Positions 1 through 6,390 of a DNA stretch of 31,890 nucleotides are shown here, in pieces. A model generated the notes under the pieces. The model had not been told where the DNA came from. It saw only the letters and a program-made list of their open reading frames with translations, and ran no database searches. The stretch covers positions 1 through 31,890 of the forward strand of contig DASYQV010000050.1 of the NCBI GenBank assembly GCA_036005125.1. The letters are read 5' to 3'. The translations under genes were made by a program, and so were the position numbers. Source of the DNA: DASYQV01 sp036005125. GTDB taxonomy: Bacteria; Acidobacteriota; Vicinamibacteria; Vicinamibacterales; UBA2999. Each line of letters starts with the position of its first letter. Position 1 is the first letter of the stretch.

Positions 1-120
1 TGTCGGTCTTTGCTGCCCACGCCGGCAGTAGCCCACGGACCGCGAGCGCGCCGGCGCCGTGCGGAACGTGCGGCGACCCGCGCGGTCCGGGCGCATGCTC
101 GATTCATTGAGACGATTGAA
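1..120. other. unassigned left edge
   Basis: No gene could be supported here. The minus strand has possible ATG codons at 105-107 and 94-96 that would read leftward out of the window as an arginine-rich peptide. This position, just beyond an intergenic repeat array, is where other genes in the window start, so the 5' end of a minus-strand gene is possible. The visible residues match no family I recognise. Confidence 0.2.
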
Positions 121-236
121 GCACCGAAGCACACAAAAAAATCAGCCACGAAGGTCACGAAGGTTTTTGGCCTTTCCTTCGTGACCTTCGTGTGCTTCGT
201 GGCTAAACCTCTTCGTGGCTGATTCCTCTTCGTGGC
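121..236. repeat. inverted repeat array, CACGAAGGT-type units
   Basis: A 17-base arm at 147-163 (CACGAAGGTCACGAAGG) is perfectly complementary to 176-192, leaving a 12-base loop. An outer 14-base arm at 140-153 (AATCAGCCACGAAG) is perfectly complementary to 211-224. The units CACGAAGGT on the left and CTTCGTG(G) on the right recur with a period of about 8-9 bases. The array ends about 11 bases before the stop codon of the minus-strand gene at 248-580. The open frame running through it on the plus strand is translated repeat and is not called as a gene. Confidence 0.85.
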
Positions 237-247
237 CCCGTCAGTGG

Positions 248-580
248 CTACTTCTTCGCGGCCGTCGTTGTCGTCTTCGCACCGGGCAGGGTAATCGAGT
301 TCGCCACGAGCGGCTCTTTGCCCGAGCCGACGTCGACCACGACGCGTGTCCCCGGCTGCAACTCGGTAATCGCTACCTTCTGCTTGCCGCGCATCACCGA
401 CGTCTTGTCGTTGAGCGTGATGGTGACCGTCTTCCCGTCCTTCGTCGTCACCTGCAGATGGTTCTCGTGCACCATCGCCACCGTGCCCATCACCTTGTGA
501 GTATGTCCCTCGTGGGCCCAAACGGCGGGGACGCCGAGCACACAGATAAGCGCTGCTGCGAGCGCCACGCGTCTAGTCAT
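248..580 (-). CDS. small periplasmic protein, DUF5666-like
   Basis: The product is 110 residues. It has a signal peptide (MTRR, then a hydrophobic stretch ending in VWA) and a mature part beginning HEGHTHK, which could bind metal. A small all-beta domain follows, with alternating KVMGTVAMVHENHLQVTTKDGK strands split as VMGTVAMV and HLQVTTKDG, and a central TSVMRGKQKVAITELQPGTRV segment that resembles DUF5666-type OB-like domains (inference). The tail is threonine, alanine and lysine rich. The ATG at 580 follows a strong GGAGGAG ribosome site that begins at the stop codon of the upstream cytochrome gene 10 bases away, so the two are probably co-translated. The exact substrate is unknown. Its position after a cytochrome and its His-rich N-terminus suggest a role in envelope redox or metal handling, but this is a guess. 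Confidence 0.75.
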   Translation of the reverse strand: MTRRVALAAALICVLGVPAVWAHEGHTHKVMGTVAMVHENHLQVTTKDGKTVTITLNDKTSVMRGKQKVAITELQPGTRVVVDVGSGKEPLVANSITLPGAKTTTTAAKK

Positions 581-590
581 GTTCTCCTCC

Positions 591-1217
591 TCAATGCTTG
601 TGCGGGGCGGCGGTCGGACGCTGGCCCTTCGGCTTGTGGTCCTCGCCGGCAAGGAACTGTTCCTCTTCGAGCTGCTGGCGGATCTCGTCAGGCGACTTCG
701 GGTTGAGCGATTCCATGCGTTCGAGCTCGTCGGGTGACAACGCCGGGAGATGGCGGATGACGTGCACGAGACGCCAGCTCGCATCCTCGGACTTTGCGGA
801 GCCATCGCCCCAGGCCGGCATCCCCGTGAATCGGACTCCCTCTTCAATGATATAGAAGAGTTCGCCGTCGGTGAGCTTCTGTGTCAGCTCGCTCCGCATA
901 TCCGGGGGCTTTGGAAACAGGCCGCGCCCCATGTCCGTCTCGCCGCTGCCATTGTTGGCGTGGCATGGGGCACAGTGGTCCGCAAAGTGTGCGAGGGCGT
1001 CCGCCAACACCTCGGGCGTCGCCGCAACCGGATTCGCGCGCCCGCGCACATCGCGCGGGACCGCCATTCCTCGTACTGCGCGGGCAAGCCGTGTTTCGAG
1101 CCTTCCTGGCTCGGCGCGGGCGCTCAGGCCGGTGGTGACCGCGTAGGCGACCGCCACGATGCCAAGGATCACGGCAACCACCAGCACCAACCCAACCACT
1201 TTGAGCAGCGTCTTCAT
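591..1217 (-). CDS. membrane-anchored c-type cytochrome
   Basis: The product is 208 residues. An N-terminal hydrophobic segment (about residues 5-28) could be an uncleaved anchor or a signal peptide. A class I cytochrome c domain follows: the haem-binding CAPCH is at residues 82-86 and a probable axial methionine lies in GMPAWG (Met133). The context NNGSGETDMGRGLFPKPPDM is typical of monohaem cytochromes acting as periplasmic electron carriers. The charged C-terminus (LEEEQFLAGEDHKPKG and beyond) extends past the fold. The ATG at 1217 was chosen over the longer frame because it starts directly with Lys-Thr and a membrane segment. It lies 25 bases after the lgt stop and 10 bases before the small periplasmic gene, so it is probably part of one transcript. 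Electron donor and acceptor cannot be told from sequence. Confidence 0.88.
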   Translation of the reverse strand: MKTLLKVVGLVLVVAVILGIVAVAYAVTTGLSARAEPGRLETRLARAVRGMAVPRDVRGRANPVAATPEVLADALAHFADHCAPCHANNGSGETDMGRGLFPKPPDMRSELTQKLTDGELFYIIEEGVRFTGMPAWGDGSAKSEDASWRLVHVIRHLPALSPDELERMESLNPKSPDEIRQQLEEEQFLAGEDHKPKGQRPTAAPHKH

Positions 1218-1242
1218 CGTCTTGCGTCTAGTGTAGACGGTT

Positions 1243-2019
1243 TCAGCGGTCCTGCGTCTCGACCGTTGACGGGCGCCTGCGCGACAGGATGACCGCGCCC
1301 GACACAATCAGCGCGAGCGACACCCACTGCGCGACGGTCAGCCCCAGCGCCACCCGCTCGTTGATACGGATGAACTCGATCACGAACCGCGCGGTCCCCG
1401 CGAGCGCGCAATAGCGCCCGAGCACGATCGCATCCGGGACACGCTGACGTCGCCAGCGGAGCAGCATGTAGCCAAGCCACCCGAGAAATGCGGCTTCGTA
1501 CAACTGCGTCGGATGGACGGGGACGTCCGTTGGCGGCAGACCCTTCGGGAAGGCGATGCCCCATCGGAGGCTCGTCGGCCGTCCGTAATCGTCCCCGACG
1601 AGAAAGCAGCCGATGCGGCCGAGCAGATGGCCGAAGGCGAGTGCCGGGGTGGCGGCTGACAGCACGGTCACAAGGGGCAGCCGGCGCCACACGATTGTGG
1701 CCACCCCGACGCCTACACCTCCGATCAGTCCGCCATACCAGCTCAGGCCCCCGCGTGCGACGAGCAGCTGGAGAAACGGCTCTTCGCCGGCGTGCTCGAT
1801 TGCCCAGAGAAGCTTTGCACCCGCGAGTCCGCCCAGCACACCCCAGGCGCCGACATCGGCGGCGTCGGGTGGAAGCCCGCTGCGCGTGAGCTCGCGTCGG
1901 AACAGCCACAGGCCCACCAGCACCGCGAGCGCCACCATGACGGCGAAGCTGGTGATCTCGAAGTTTCCGAACCTGAAGAGAACGGGATACACGCGATGAA
2001 AACCTGACGACCTGACCAA
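1243..2019 (-). CDS. lgt: prolipoprotein diacylglyceryl transferase Lgt
   Basis: Lgt transfers the diacylglyceryl group of phosphatidylglycerol to the lipobox cysteine of prolipoproteins in the inner membrane, the first step of lipoprotein maturation. The 258-residue length fits the family. Visible signatures include YPVLFRFGNFEI near the N-terminus, GGLSWYGGLIGG, GRIGCFLVGDDYGRP (the Lgt signature region with its invariant Arg), HPTQLYEA and RFVIEFIR, separated by several hydrophobic segments. The start shown is TTG at 2019, supported by a GAGG seven bases upstream. A GTG at about codon 10 (before YPVLF) is a possible alternative. The gene lies 39 bases downstream of the M49-like peptidase and 25 bases upstream of the cytochrome, so a shared transcript is likely. 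Identification is confident; only the start is uncertain. Confidence 0.95.
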   Translation of the reverse strand: MVRSSGFHRVYPVLFRFGNFEITSFAVMVALAVLVGLWLFRRELTRSGLPPDAADVGAWGVLGGLAGAKLLWAIEHAGEEPFLQLLVARGGLSWYGGLIGGVGVGVATIVWRRLPLVTVLSAATPALAFGHLLGRIGCFLVGDDYGRPTSLRWGIAFPKGLPPTDVPVHPTQLYEAAFLGWLGYMLLRWRRQRVPDAIVLGRYCALAGTARFVIEFIRINERVALGLTVAQWVSLALIVSGAVILSRRRPSTVETQDR

Positions 2020-2058
2020 ACCAGATCCTCAGGAAGTGACGGTTGAATGCGCCGCGCG

Positions 2059-3756
2059 CTATCGTGGCCCCCCGCGTTCCCCGGCCAGCAGCGCCTCAGC
2101 TGTCACGAACCGCGGTTCGATGTCCACCGGCACGCCCTTCAGCCGGTCGAGCACGCGCTGGACCTCGGGCCGGACGACGCCCAGCGTCGTCGCGAGCGTC
2201 TTTGCCGCCGCGTAATCACCGACTGCCTGCATCGTCATGATGTCGCGCGTGAGATCGGTCACGTTCTGCGTGATGCGCGCCGGGTTCACCGCGAAGGTCC
2301 CATCGGTGGCGACGGTGACGCCCCCATGATCGAGGAAGTAATTGAGCTGCATGGCCACGCCGCGACCGTGCGCCTCGTTGATGCCGAATCGGATCGAGCG
2401 GAAGACCGAGGCGAGAAACGTCGTGTACATCGTCTGCTCGAAGCGCTTGTCGAGCTTGCCGCGGTCCACGAGGAACTGCAGGGCGAAGAGACCCGAGATA
2501 TCGGCCTTGGCCTCCTCGATCGCGCTGTACAGCTCCTTGAATTCCTGACGCACCGTCGTCGCGCGTCCTCCCACCTTGATGTTATGCGGCCCGAGACCGT
2601 GCATCAGCTCGTGCATCAGGATGTGGGTGAAGAACGCGTCGAACGCCACGCTCCCGTGGTCTCTCGGGGCGAGCGCAATCTTCGAGATCGGGGTGAGGAC
2701 AACCTTGAACTTGGCTTCCTGGTTGTTCTTGAGCATCACGCGCTTCGTGCCCTTCTCGGACACGATGCGCTCGTCGTTCGGCAGGTTGTACGCGGCGGTC
2801 TGGACACCACGGTTCGCATCGCCGGCCGAGAACAGGGTGTTGACGACGCGGATGGGCGCCATGGCGCCGAGCTTCGGATTCCGGTATCTGGCATCAATCG
2901 GCAGATTGTTCTCGATCTCCTGCAGCTCGGAGGCGAAGCGCTCCAGCTTCCGCGTCTCCTCGTCGTCGCGCAGCGTGACAAACGATTCGAACGCGGCCTT
3001 GTAGTTGAACCACTCGTCCTCGTACACCTCGTACGGACCGATGGTCGGCTCGATGCTGGCATCGAGCTCCATCCATGCCACGTCGCTCGCGTAGTAATCG
3101 TTGCTGACAAACGCGTCGGCCCGTGTCTGGAGGAACGCCTTGAGCGTCGGCTGCTTCGTCAGCGAAGCAGCCTCGCGCAGCAACCCCGCGGCCCGCGCCA
3201 GCTCGCCCTGATACTCGAGCGAATATGGGACCGCGGTCGGCCTGCCATCGGGCGTGCGGCGAATCGTGGTGAAGAATCCGCTGGCGCGTGCACGCTCTGG
3301 CTCGGGGAGCGACGCGATCCAGGCTTCGATCTCGGCTTTGCCGGCGGCGGCCGGATAGAAGTTGGCCTGCTCCGGCTTCTTCGGAGCGCCCGGGACGAAC
3401 GGCTCGTTGTGGTCGATGCGAGACCATGGCCCCTTGTTGATCAGGAAGTAATGAAGTCGCGCACGTCCGAGCTCGGACTGGTCGCGCACGAGGTCCAGGA
3501 GCATCGGCTCGTTGCCGGCCCACACCTGCCGCAGGAACAACGCATCGATGACGAGCGACGCCTCGACGATTCGCGTCAGCGCGCGACGCTCGTCCGCGGC
3601 GAGCCCCGAGACGTCGACGCCCAGGTCGACCGGCGCGAACCGCGCGATCATCGTCTTGAGCTGTTCGGCGTTGGGTGTCGTGGTGTGCTGGGCGCGGAGC
3701 GCCGCGCCGCCCGCGAGTGCGCCGGCAATGGCAATTGGCATAAGCAGGTTTGACAT
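2059..3756 (-). CDS. M49 (dipeptidyl-peptidase III)-like zinc peptidase
   Basis: The product is 565 residues with a short hydrophobic N-terminus ending near LRAQH, a probable signal peptide, so a periplasmic location is likely. The zinc site reads HELMH at residues 382-386, and the second motif EEAKAD is at residues 414-419. In the M49 family the first motif usually has an extra residue (HExxGH) and the second is EExxAE/D. The pentapeptide form HExxH seen here is also known in bacterial relatives. Other conserved-looking segments are NNLPIDARYRNPKLG and NLPNDERIV. M49 enzymes release dipeptides from peptide N-termini, but bacterial members of this shorter type are barely characterised, so the substrate is open. 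The ATG at 3756 has no clear ribosome site and lies directly against the repeat array at 3757-3870. lgt follows 39 bases downstream. Confidence 0.82.
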   Translation of the reverse strand: MSNLLMPIAIAGALAGGAALRAQHTTTPNAEQLKTMIARFAPVDLGVDVSGLAADERRALTRIVEASLVIDALFLRQVWAGNEPMLLDLVRDQSELGRARLHYFLINKGPWSRIDHNEPFVPGAPKKPEQANFYPAAAGKAEIEAWIASLPEPERARASGFFTTIRRTPDGRPTAVPYSLEYQGELARAAGLLREAASLTKQPTLKAFLQTRADAFVSNDYYASDVAWMELDASIEPTIGPYEVYEDEWFNYKAAFESFVTLRDDEETRKLERFASELQEIENNLPIDARYRNPKLGAMAPIRVVNTLFSAGDANRGVQTAAYNLPNDERIVSEKGTKRVMLKNNQEAKFKVVLTPISKIALAPRDHGSVAFDAFFTHILMHELMHGLGPHNIKVGGRATTVRQEFKELYSAIEEAKADISGLFALQFLVDRGKLDKRFEQTMYTTFLASVFRSIRFGINEAHGRGVAMQLNYFLDHGGVTVATDGTFAVNPARITQNVTDLTRDIMTMQAVGDYAAAKTLATTLGVVRPEVQRVLDRLKGVPVDIEPRFVTAEALLAGERGGPR

Positions 3757-3870
3757 GCTCGATTTGCGATTCGCGAATTCGTGATTTCGATTGTGGATTT
3801 CGATGATGGCGATTGCGAAACCGCAAACTCACGAACCGTAATCACGAATCACGAATCACGAATCATGAAT
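3757..3870. repeat. inverted heptad array (GATT / AATC units)
   Basis: The left half carries degenerate CGATTTG / GTGATTT-like units. The right half carries four tandem heptads (AATCACG three times at 3840-3860, then AATCATG at 3861-3867), the reverse complement of the left theme. The array fills the whole space between the start codon of the M49-like gene (3756) and the stop of the YqgE gene (3874). The left arm is more decayed than the right. Confidence 0.85.
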
Positions 3871-3873
3871 AGT

Positions 3874-4542
3874 TCAGTGCACCCCTGAGCTGGTCTGCAG
3901 CGCTGACGGGTCGGTGCCGAGCCGACGAATCGCCGTTTCCCACATCTTCTCGGCCGGCACGCCGAAAATGAGCTGGGGATCGACTTCGAGCGTCAGCCAC
4001 GCCGAGGCCGCAAGCTCGTGATCGAGCTGTCCGGGTCCCCACCCGGCGTAGCCGACCATCACGCGCGTCTTCGACGAGGGCGGCAACTGCAGCAATTGCA
4101 ACGTGAGGTCGTGCGAGACCGACAGGAGAACGCCCGGGCACACTTCACGCTGCTCGTCGTGGGGGCCTTGCGGCTCCGTCATCAGCACCCACGTTCGCTG
4201 CGGGTCCACCGGTCCGCCAATCCAGAGCCGAAGATCCGGGTCGATGCGCACCGGCGGCTCGGTCTGAACCAGCGTCCACGCCGGCTCGCTCATCTGACGG
4301 TTCACCACCAGCCCGAAGGCGCCCTGGTCCGTGTAGTCGCAGAGCAGCACAACGGTGCGGACGAAGTTCGGGTCGGCCATCTGCGGCATCGAGAGCAGCA
4401 GAATCGGCGCCGTGTTGTGCGCGCGCTGCTCTCTCTGCGTAAAGGCCGTTTCGCGTACCGGATCGTTCGTCGTGCCGTGCTCTGTTGGTGTCCGAACCGG
4501 GTCCGAGGGCTCATCGGAGGAACCGCGCATGAAAGTGATCAT
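3874..4542 (-). CDS. yqgE: YqgE/AlgH family protein (UPF0301)
   Basis: The product is 222 residues, slightly longer than the usual 185-190 because of a polar N-terminal extension of about 45 residues (MITFMRGSSDEPSDPV and on). The family core begins at APILLLSMPQMADPNF and shows the hallmark runs TVVLLCDYTDQGAFGLVVNR, WIGGPV, VMVGYAGWGPGQLDHEL and MWETAIRRLG. The family is cytoplasmic with no settled biochemical role; AlgH was first linked to alginate regulation in Pseudomonas. The ATG at 4542 overlaps the queG stop as ATGA, implying coupled translation. An in-frame ATG at 4530 is a second choice. The pairing with queG is more likely transcriptional convenience than a shared pathway. Directly downstream lies an intergenic repeat array. 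Confidence 0.93.
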   Translation of the reverse strand: MITFMRGSSDEPSDPVRTPTEHGTTNDPVRETAFTQREQRAHNTAPILLLSMPQMADPNFVRTVVLLCDYTDQGAFGLVVNRQMSEPAWTLVQTEPPVRIDPDLRLWIGGPVDPQRTWVLMTEPQGPHDEQREVCPGVLLSVSHDLTLQLLQLPPSSKTRVMVGYAGWGPGQLDHELAASAWLTLEVDPQLIFGVPAEKMWETAIRRLGTDPSALQTSSGVH

Positions 4543-5591
4543 AACCCGGGCTGCCGCTGCCGCGCCCAGTCGATATGTCTCTTCACTACGGGATCGTCGG
4601 CAGACGGGCGGTTCGTGCTGGACTGCTCCAGCTCGGCGATCGCGGCGGCACTGCGGCTGTTGCCGATCGCCACCGCGAGATTGCGCCGCAAGCCGGTGAT
4701 CTTCGGCCGCGTCATGGCGCTGCCCTTGACGAGGCGGCGAAGCTCGTCATCGGGGCGGCGCCACAACTCGACGAGCGCCGGCAGATCGAGGCCGGCGCGC
4801 GGTCGCCACGCGGAATCCGACGAGCAACGAGGCAATTGGTTGTACGGGCAGACTTCCTGGCAGATGTCGCAGCCATAGACGTGCGACCCCATTGCCGCGC
4901 GGTGCTCGTCAGGGATCTCGCCACGGAGCTCGATCGTGAGGTACGAGAGGCACCGCGTCGAGTCGAGCACGTGCGGCTCGCGCAACGCGTCCGTCGGGCA
5001 CGCTTCGATGCAGAGCGTGCACGCGCCGCACTGATCGAACACCGGCCGGTCCGGCTCGAGCGACAGGGTGCAGACGATCGATGCGAGGAACAACCACGAC
5101 CCGAGCTCCGGGTTGATGAGACACGTGTTCTTGCCAATCCACCCCACGCCCGCGTATTGCGCATAGACGCGCTCCTGCACCGGACCGGTGTCCACGTAGG
5201 CCCGCGCGTCGAACGGTTCGGCCGACTCCGCACGCATCCAGGCGAGTAGTCGCGCGAGCCGCTTGCCCAGCACGTCGTGATAGTCGTCGCCCCACGCGTA
5301 GCGCGAAATCAGCGCCGCACCGGCATCCGCGCACTCGGTCGAGTACGGGCGATCGGTGTTGTAGATCGTGCCGGTGACGATGACGCTGCGCGCGCCGGGC
5401 ACCACGTGACGCACGTCCGCGCGGCGCGCGGCGGTCCGGGCCATCCAGGCCATCTCTCCCGCATAGCCGCGAGCGAGCCACTCTTTCAGGAAGGAGAGCT
5501 CTGGAAAGTTCTCAGCGGGCGCGATCCCGCACAAATCGAACCCGAGATCGGCGGCGGCGGATTTGATGCGGGACGAGGTTAGGGACGGCAT
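4539..5591 (-). CDS. queG: epoxyqueuosine reductase QueG
   Basis: QueG performs the last step of queuosine synthesis, reducing epoxyqueuosine in tRNA to queuosine with a cobalamin and two [4Fe-4S] clusters. The 350-residue product begins MPSLTSSRIKSAAADLGFDL, as in the family. It contains YVDTGPVQER, GWIGKNTCLI, a ferredoxin motif CGACTLCIEACP (Cys188, 191, 194, 198) and a second cluster motif CDICQEVCP (Cys241, 244, 248). A short HEAT-like tail (TGLRRNLAVAIGN...) follows, so it appears complete. The enzyme acts in the cytoplasm. The ATG at 5591 is directly abutted, and overlapped by one or two bases, by the outer end of the inverted AGGT array, leaving no recognisable ribosome site. The stop overlaps the next gene's ATG (ATGA). 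Confidence 0.96.
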   Translation of the reverse strand: MPSLTSSRIKSAAADLGFDLCGIAPAENFPELSFLKEWLARGYAGEMAWMARTAARRADVRHVVPGARSVIVTGTIYNTDRPYSTECADAGAALISRYAWGDDYHDVLGKRLARLLAWMRAESAEPFDARAYVDTGPVQERVYAQYAGVGWIGKNTCLINPELGSWLFLASIVCTLSLEPDRPVFDQCGACTLCIEACPTDALREPHVLDSTRCLSYLTIELRGEIPDEHRAAMGSHVYGCDICQEVCPYNQLPRCSSDSAWRPRAGLDLPALVELWRRPDDELRRLVKGSAMTRPKITGLRRNLAVAIGNSRSAAAIAELEQSSTNRPSADDPVVKRHIDWARQRQPGL

Positions 5592-5745
5592 CGTAGGTCA
5601 AAGGTCAAAGGTCAAAGGTCAAAGGTAAGGTCAAAGGTCAAAGGTAAGGTCAAAGGTCTTAGGTACAGGTCGTAGGTACAGGTCGTAGGTACAGGTTCCA
5701 GGTCCCAAGTACAGGTTCTAGGTATAGGTCACCGGTTATCCAGAC
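5590..5745 (+). repeat. left AGGT array
   Basis: Tandem units all share AGGT plus a variable tail. AGGTCAA is repeated four times from 5595, interrupted by short AGGTA units, then the array drifts to AGGTACAGGTCGT-type 13-base units and finally to single AGGT words around 5700-5745. Homogeneity decreases toward the gene. Every unit is oriented forward. Confidence 0.92.
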
Positions 5746-5872
5746 GGCTGTTTTTGCCTCGTAACCCGCCTTCCCACGTTGCATTTCGTGCCGTCACGCA
5801 GCGTACGCATTGCTGGATTCGGCCGGTTCTTTCGTCGTTGATAGCGGCACGTGCCGTGCGATTGCACCGGGC
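5746..5872 (+). other. repeat-free leader of the four-helix-bundle gene
   Basis: About 127 bases between the left array and the ATG contain no AGGT units. A perfect 12-base palindrome CGGCACGTGCCG lies at 5845-5856 and a GCGTACGC palindrome at 5801-5808. No ribosome site precedes the ATG at 5873. It may be a 5' untranslated region or a structured RNA; the sequence alone does not decide. Confidence 0.4.
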
Positions 5873-6241
5873 ATGAAACGCGATGATGAAAACGGGATCG
5901 ATGAACGGTCGTTTAGATTCTTCAAGGCGGTACTCGCTTACGTCCAGACAATCAGGCCTGTTCCCGGCAGCAGCGGGCTGATCCAGCAACTCGCCGACGC
6001 GGCGGGATCTGTCGGGAACAACCGCGAAGAGGCCCTCGGCGGCTCCTCACGGCGCGAGTTCCTCCGGTATAACGAGATTGCGCTGCGCAGCGCCAACGAG
6101 TGCGTCCGGTGGCTGCGCGCCTGCGCGGCGAGACGCCTGGGGGATCCCACACAATGCGCCCAACTATTGGACGAAGGCCGCCAGATGGCGAAGATACTCG
6201 CCCAGATCGTGATCAGCACAAAACGCGGCGGCTTGGACTGA
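5873..6241 (+). CDS. four-helix-bundle protein (S23 / Avd-like, TIGR02436 type)
   Basis: The product is 122 residues, the usual size for this family. Predicted helices are about residues 10-28 (ERSFRFFKAVLAYVQTI), 36-52 (SGLIQQLADAAGSVGNN), 58-86 (SSRREFLRYNEIALRSANECVRWLRAC in part) and 95-115 (LLDEGRQMAKILAQIVIS). The segment REEALGGSSRREFLRY followed by ANECVRWL matches the family hallmark in which an Arg/Ser-rich turn precedes a long third helix. Relatives occur as proteins encoded in 23S rRNA intervening sequences, and as Avd, the pentameric RNA-binding accessory of diversity-generating retroelements; many stand-alone copies have no known function. The ATG at 5873 is preferred over an upstream in-frame ATG at 5810 because the family begins here. 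The stop codon's last base is the first base of the right array. It is the only plus-strand gene among minus-strand neighbours from 248 to 10779. Confidence 0.88.
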   Translation: MKRDDENGIDERSFRFFKAVLAYVQTIRPVPGSSGLIQQLADAAGSVGNNREEALGGSSRREFLRYNEIALRSANECVRWLRACAARRLGDPTQCAQLLDEGRQMAKILAQIVISTKRGGLD

Positions 6242-6390
6242 CCTGGTACCTGAATGTATACCTACACCTGGGACCTCGGACCTGAGACCTGGGACCTAGA
6301 CCTACACTTAAACCTAAACCTAAACCTAAACCTAAACCTAAACCTTTGACCTTACCTTTGACCTTTGCCCTTTGACCTTTGACCTACGAT
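6241..6390 (-). repeat. right AGGT array (inverted copy)
   Basis: Read on the minus strand, this array starts with AGGTCAA units at 6390, passes into five tandem AGGTTT hexamers (CCTAAA on the plus strand, 6313-6342), then into single AGGTCCC / AGGTCTC-like words toward the gene. It mirrors the left array: nearly uniform outside, degenerate inside. Its outer end contains the acnA stop codon (6384-6386). Confidence 0.92.

Larger units (their letters stand above)
5590..6390. mobile_element. putative inverted-repeat element carrying a four-helix-bundle gene
   Basis: The unit consists of a left array of AGGT-based repeats (5590-5745), a repeat-free leader (5746-5872), a four-helix-bundle gene (5873-6241) and a right array in inverted orientation (6241-6390). 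The outermost 49 bases of the two ends (5590-5638 and the reverse complement of 6342-6390) match at 48 positions by eye, the single difference being T versus G. No direct target duplication is visible outside the ends. The left end overlaps the queG start codon and the right end contains the acnA stop codon. Calling it mobile is inference from the terminal-inverted-repeat layout; there is no transposase. Confidence 0.45.

Noticed and set aside
10..222. 70-residue plus-strand frame at the left edge
   Set aside because: It runs through the inverted CACGAAGGT array and an arginine-rich shadow region; no ribosome site or family pattern.
2047..3753. 568-residue plus-strand frame opposite the M49-like gene
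   Set aside because: It is the complement of a real gene with intact motifs; the translation is low-complexity and lacks any recognised domain.
5873..6241. Diversity-generating retroelement
   Set aside because: The protein is Avd-like, but no reverse transcriptase, template repeat or variable repeat is in the window.
5590..6390. CRISPR array
   Set aside because: Units are 6-13 bases with no unique spacers of constant length, and no cas genes are present.
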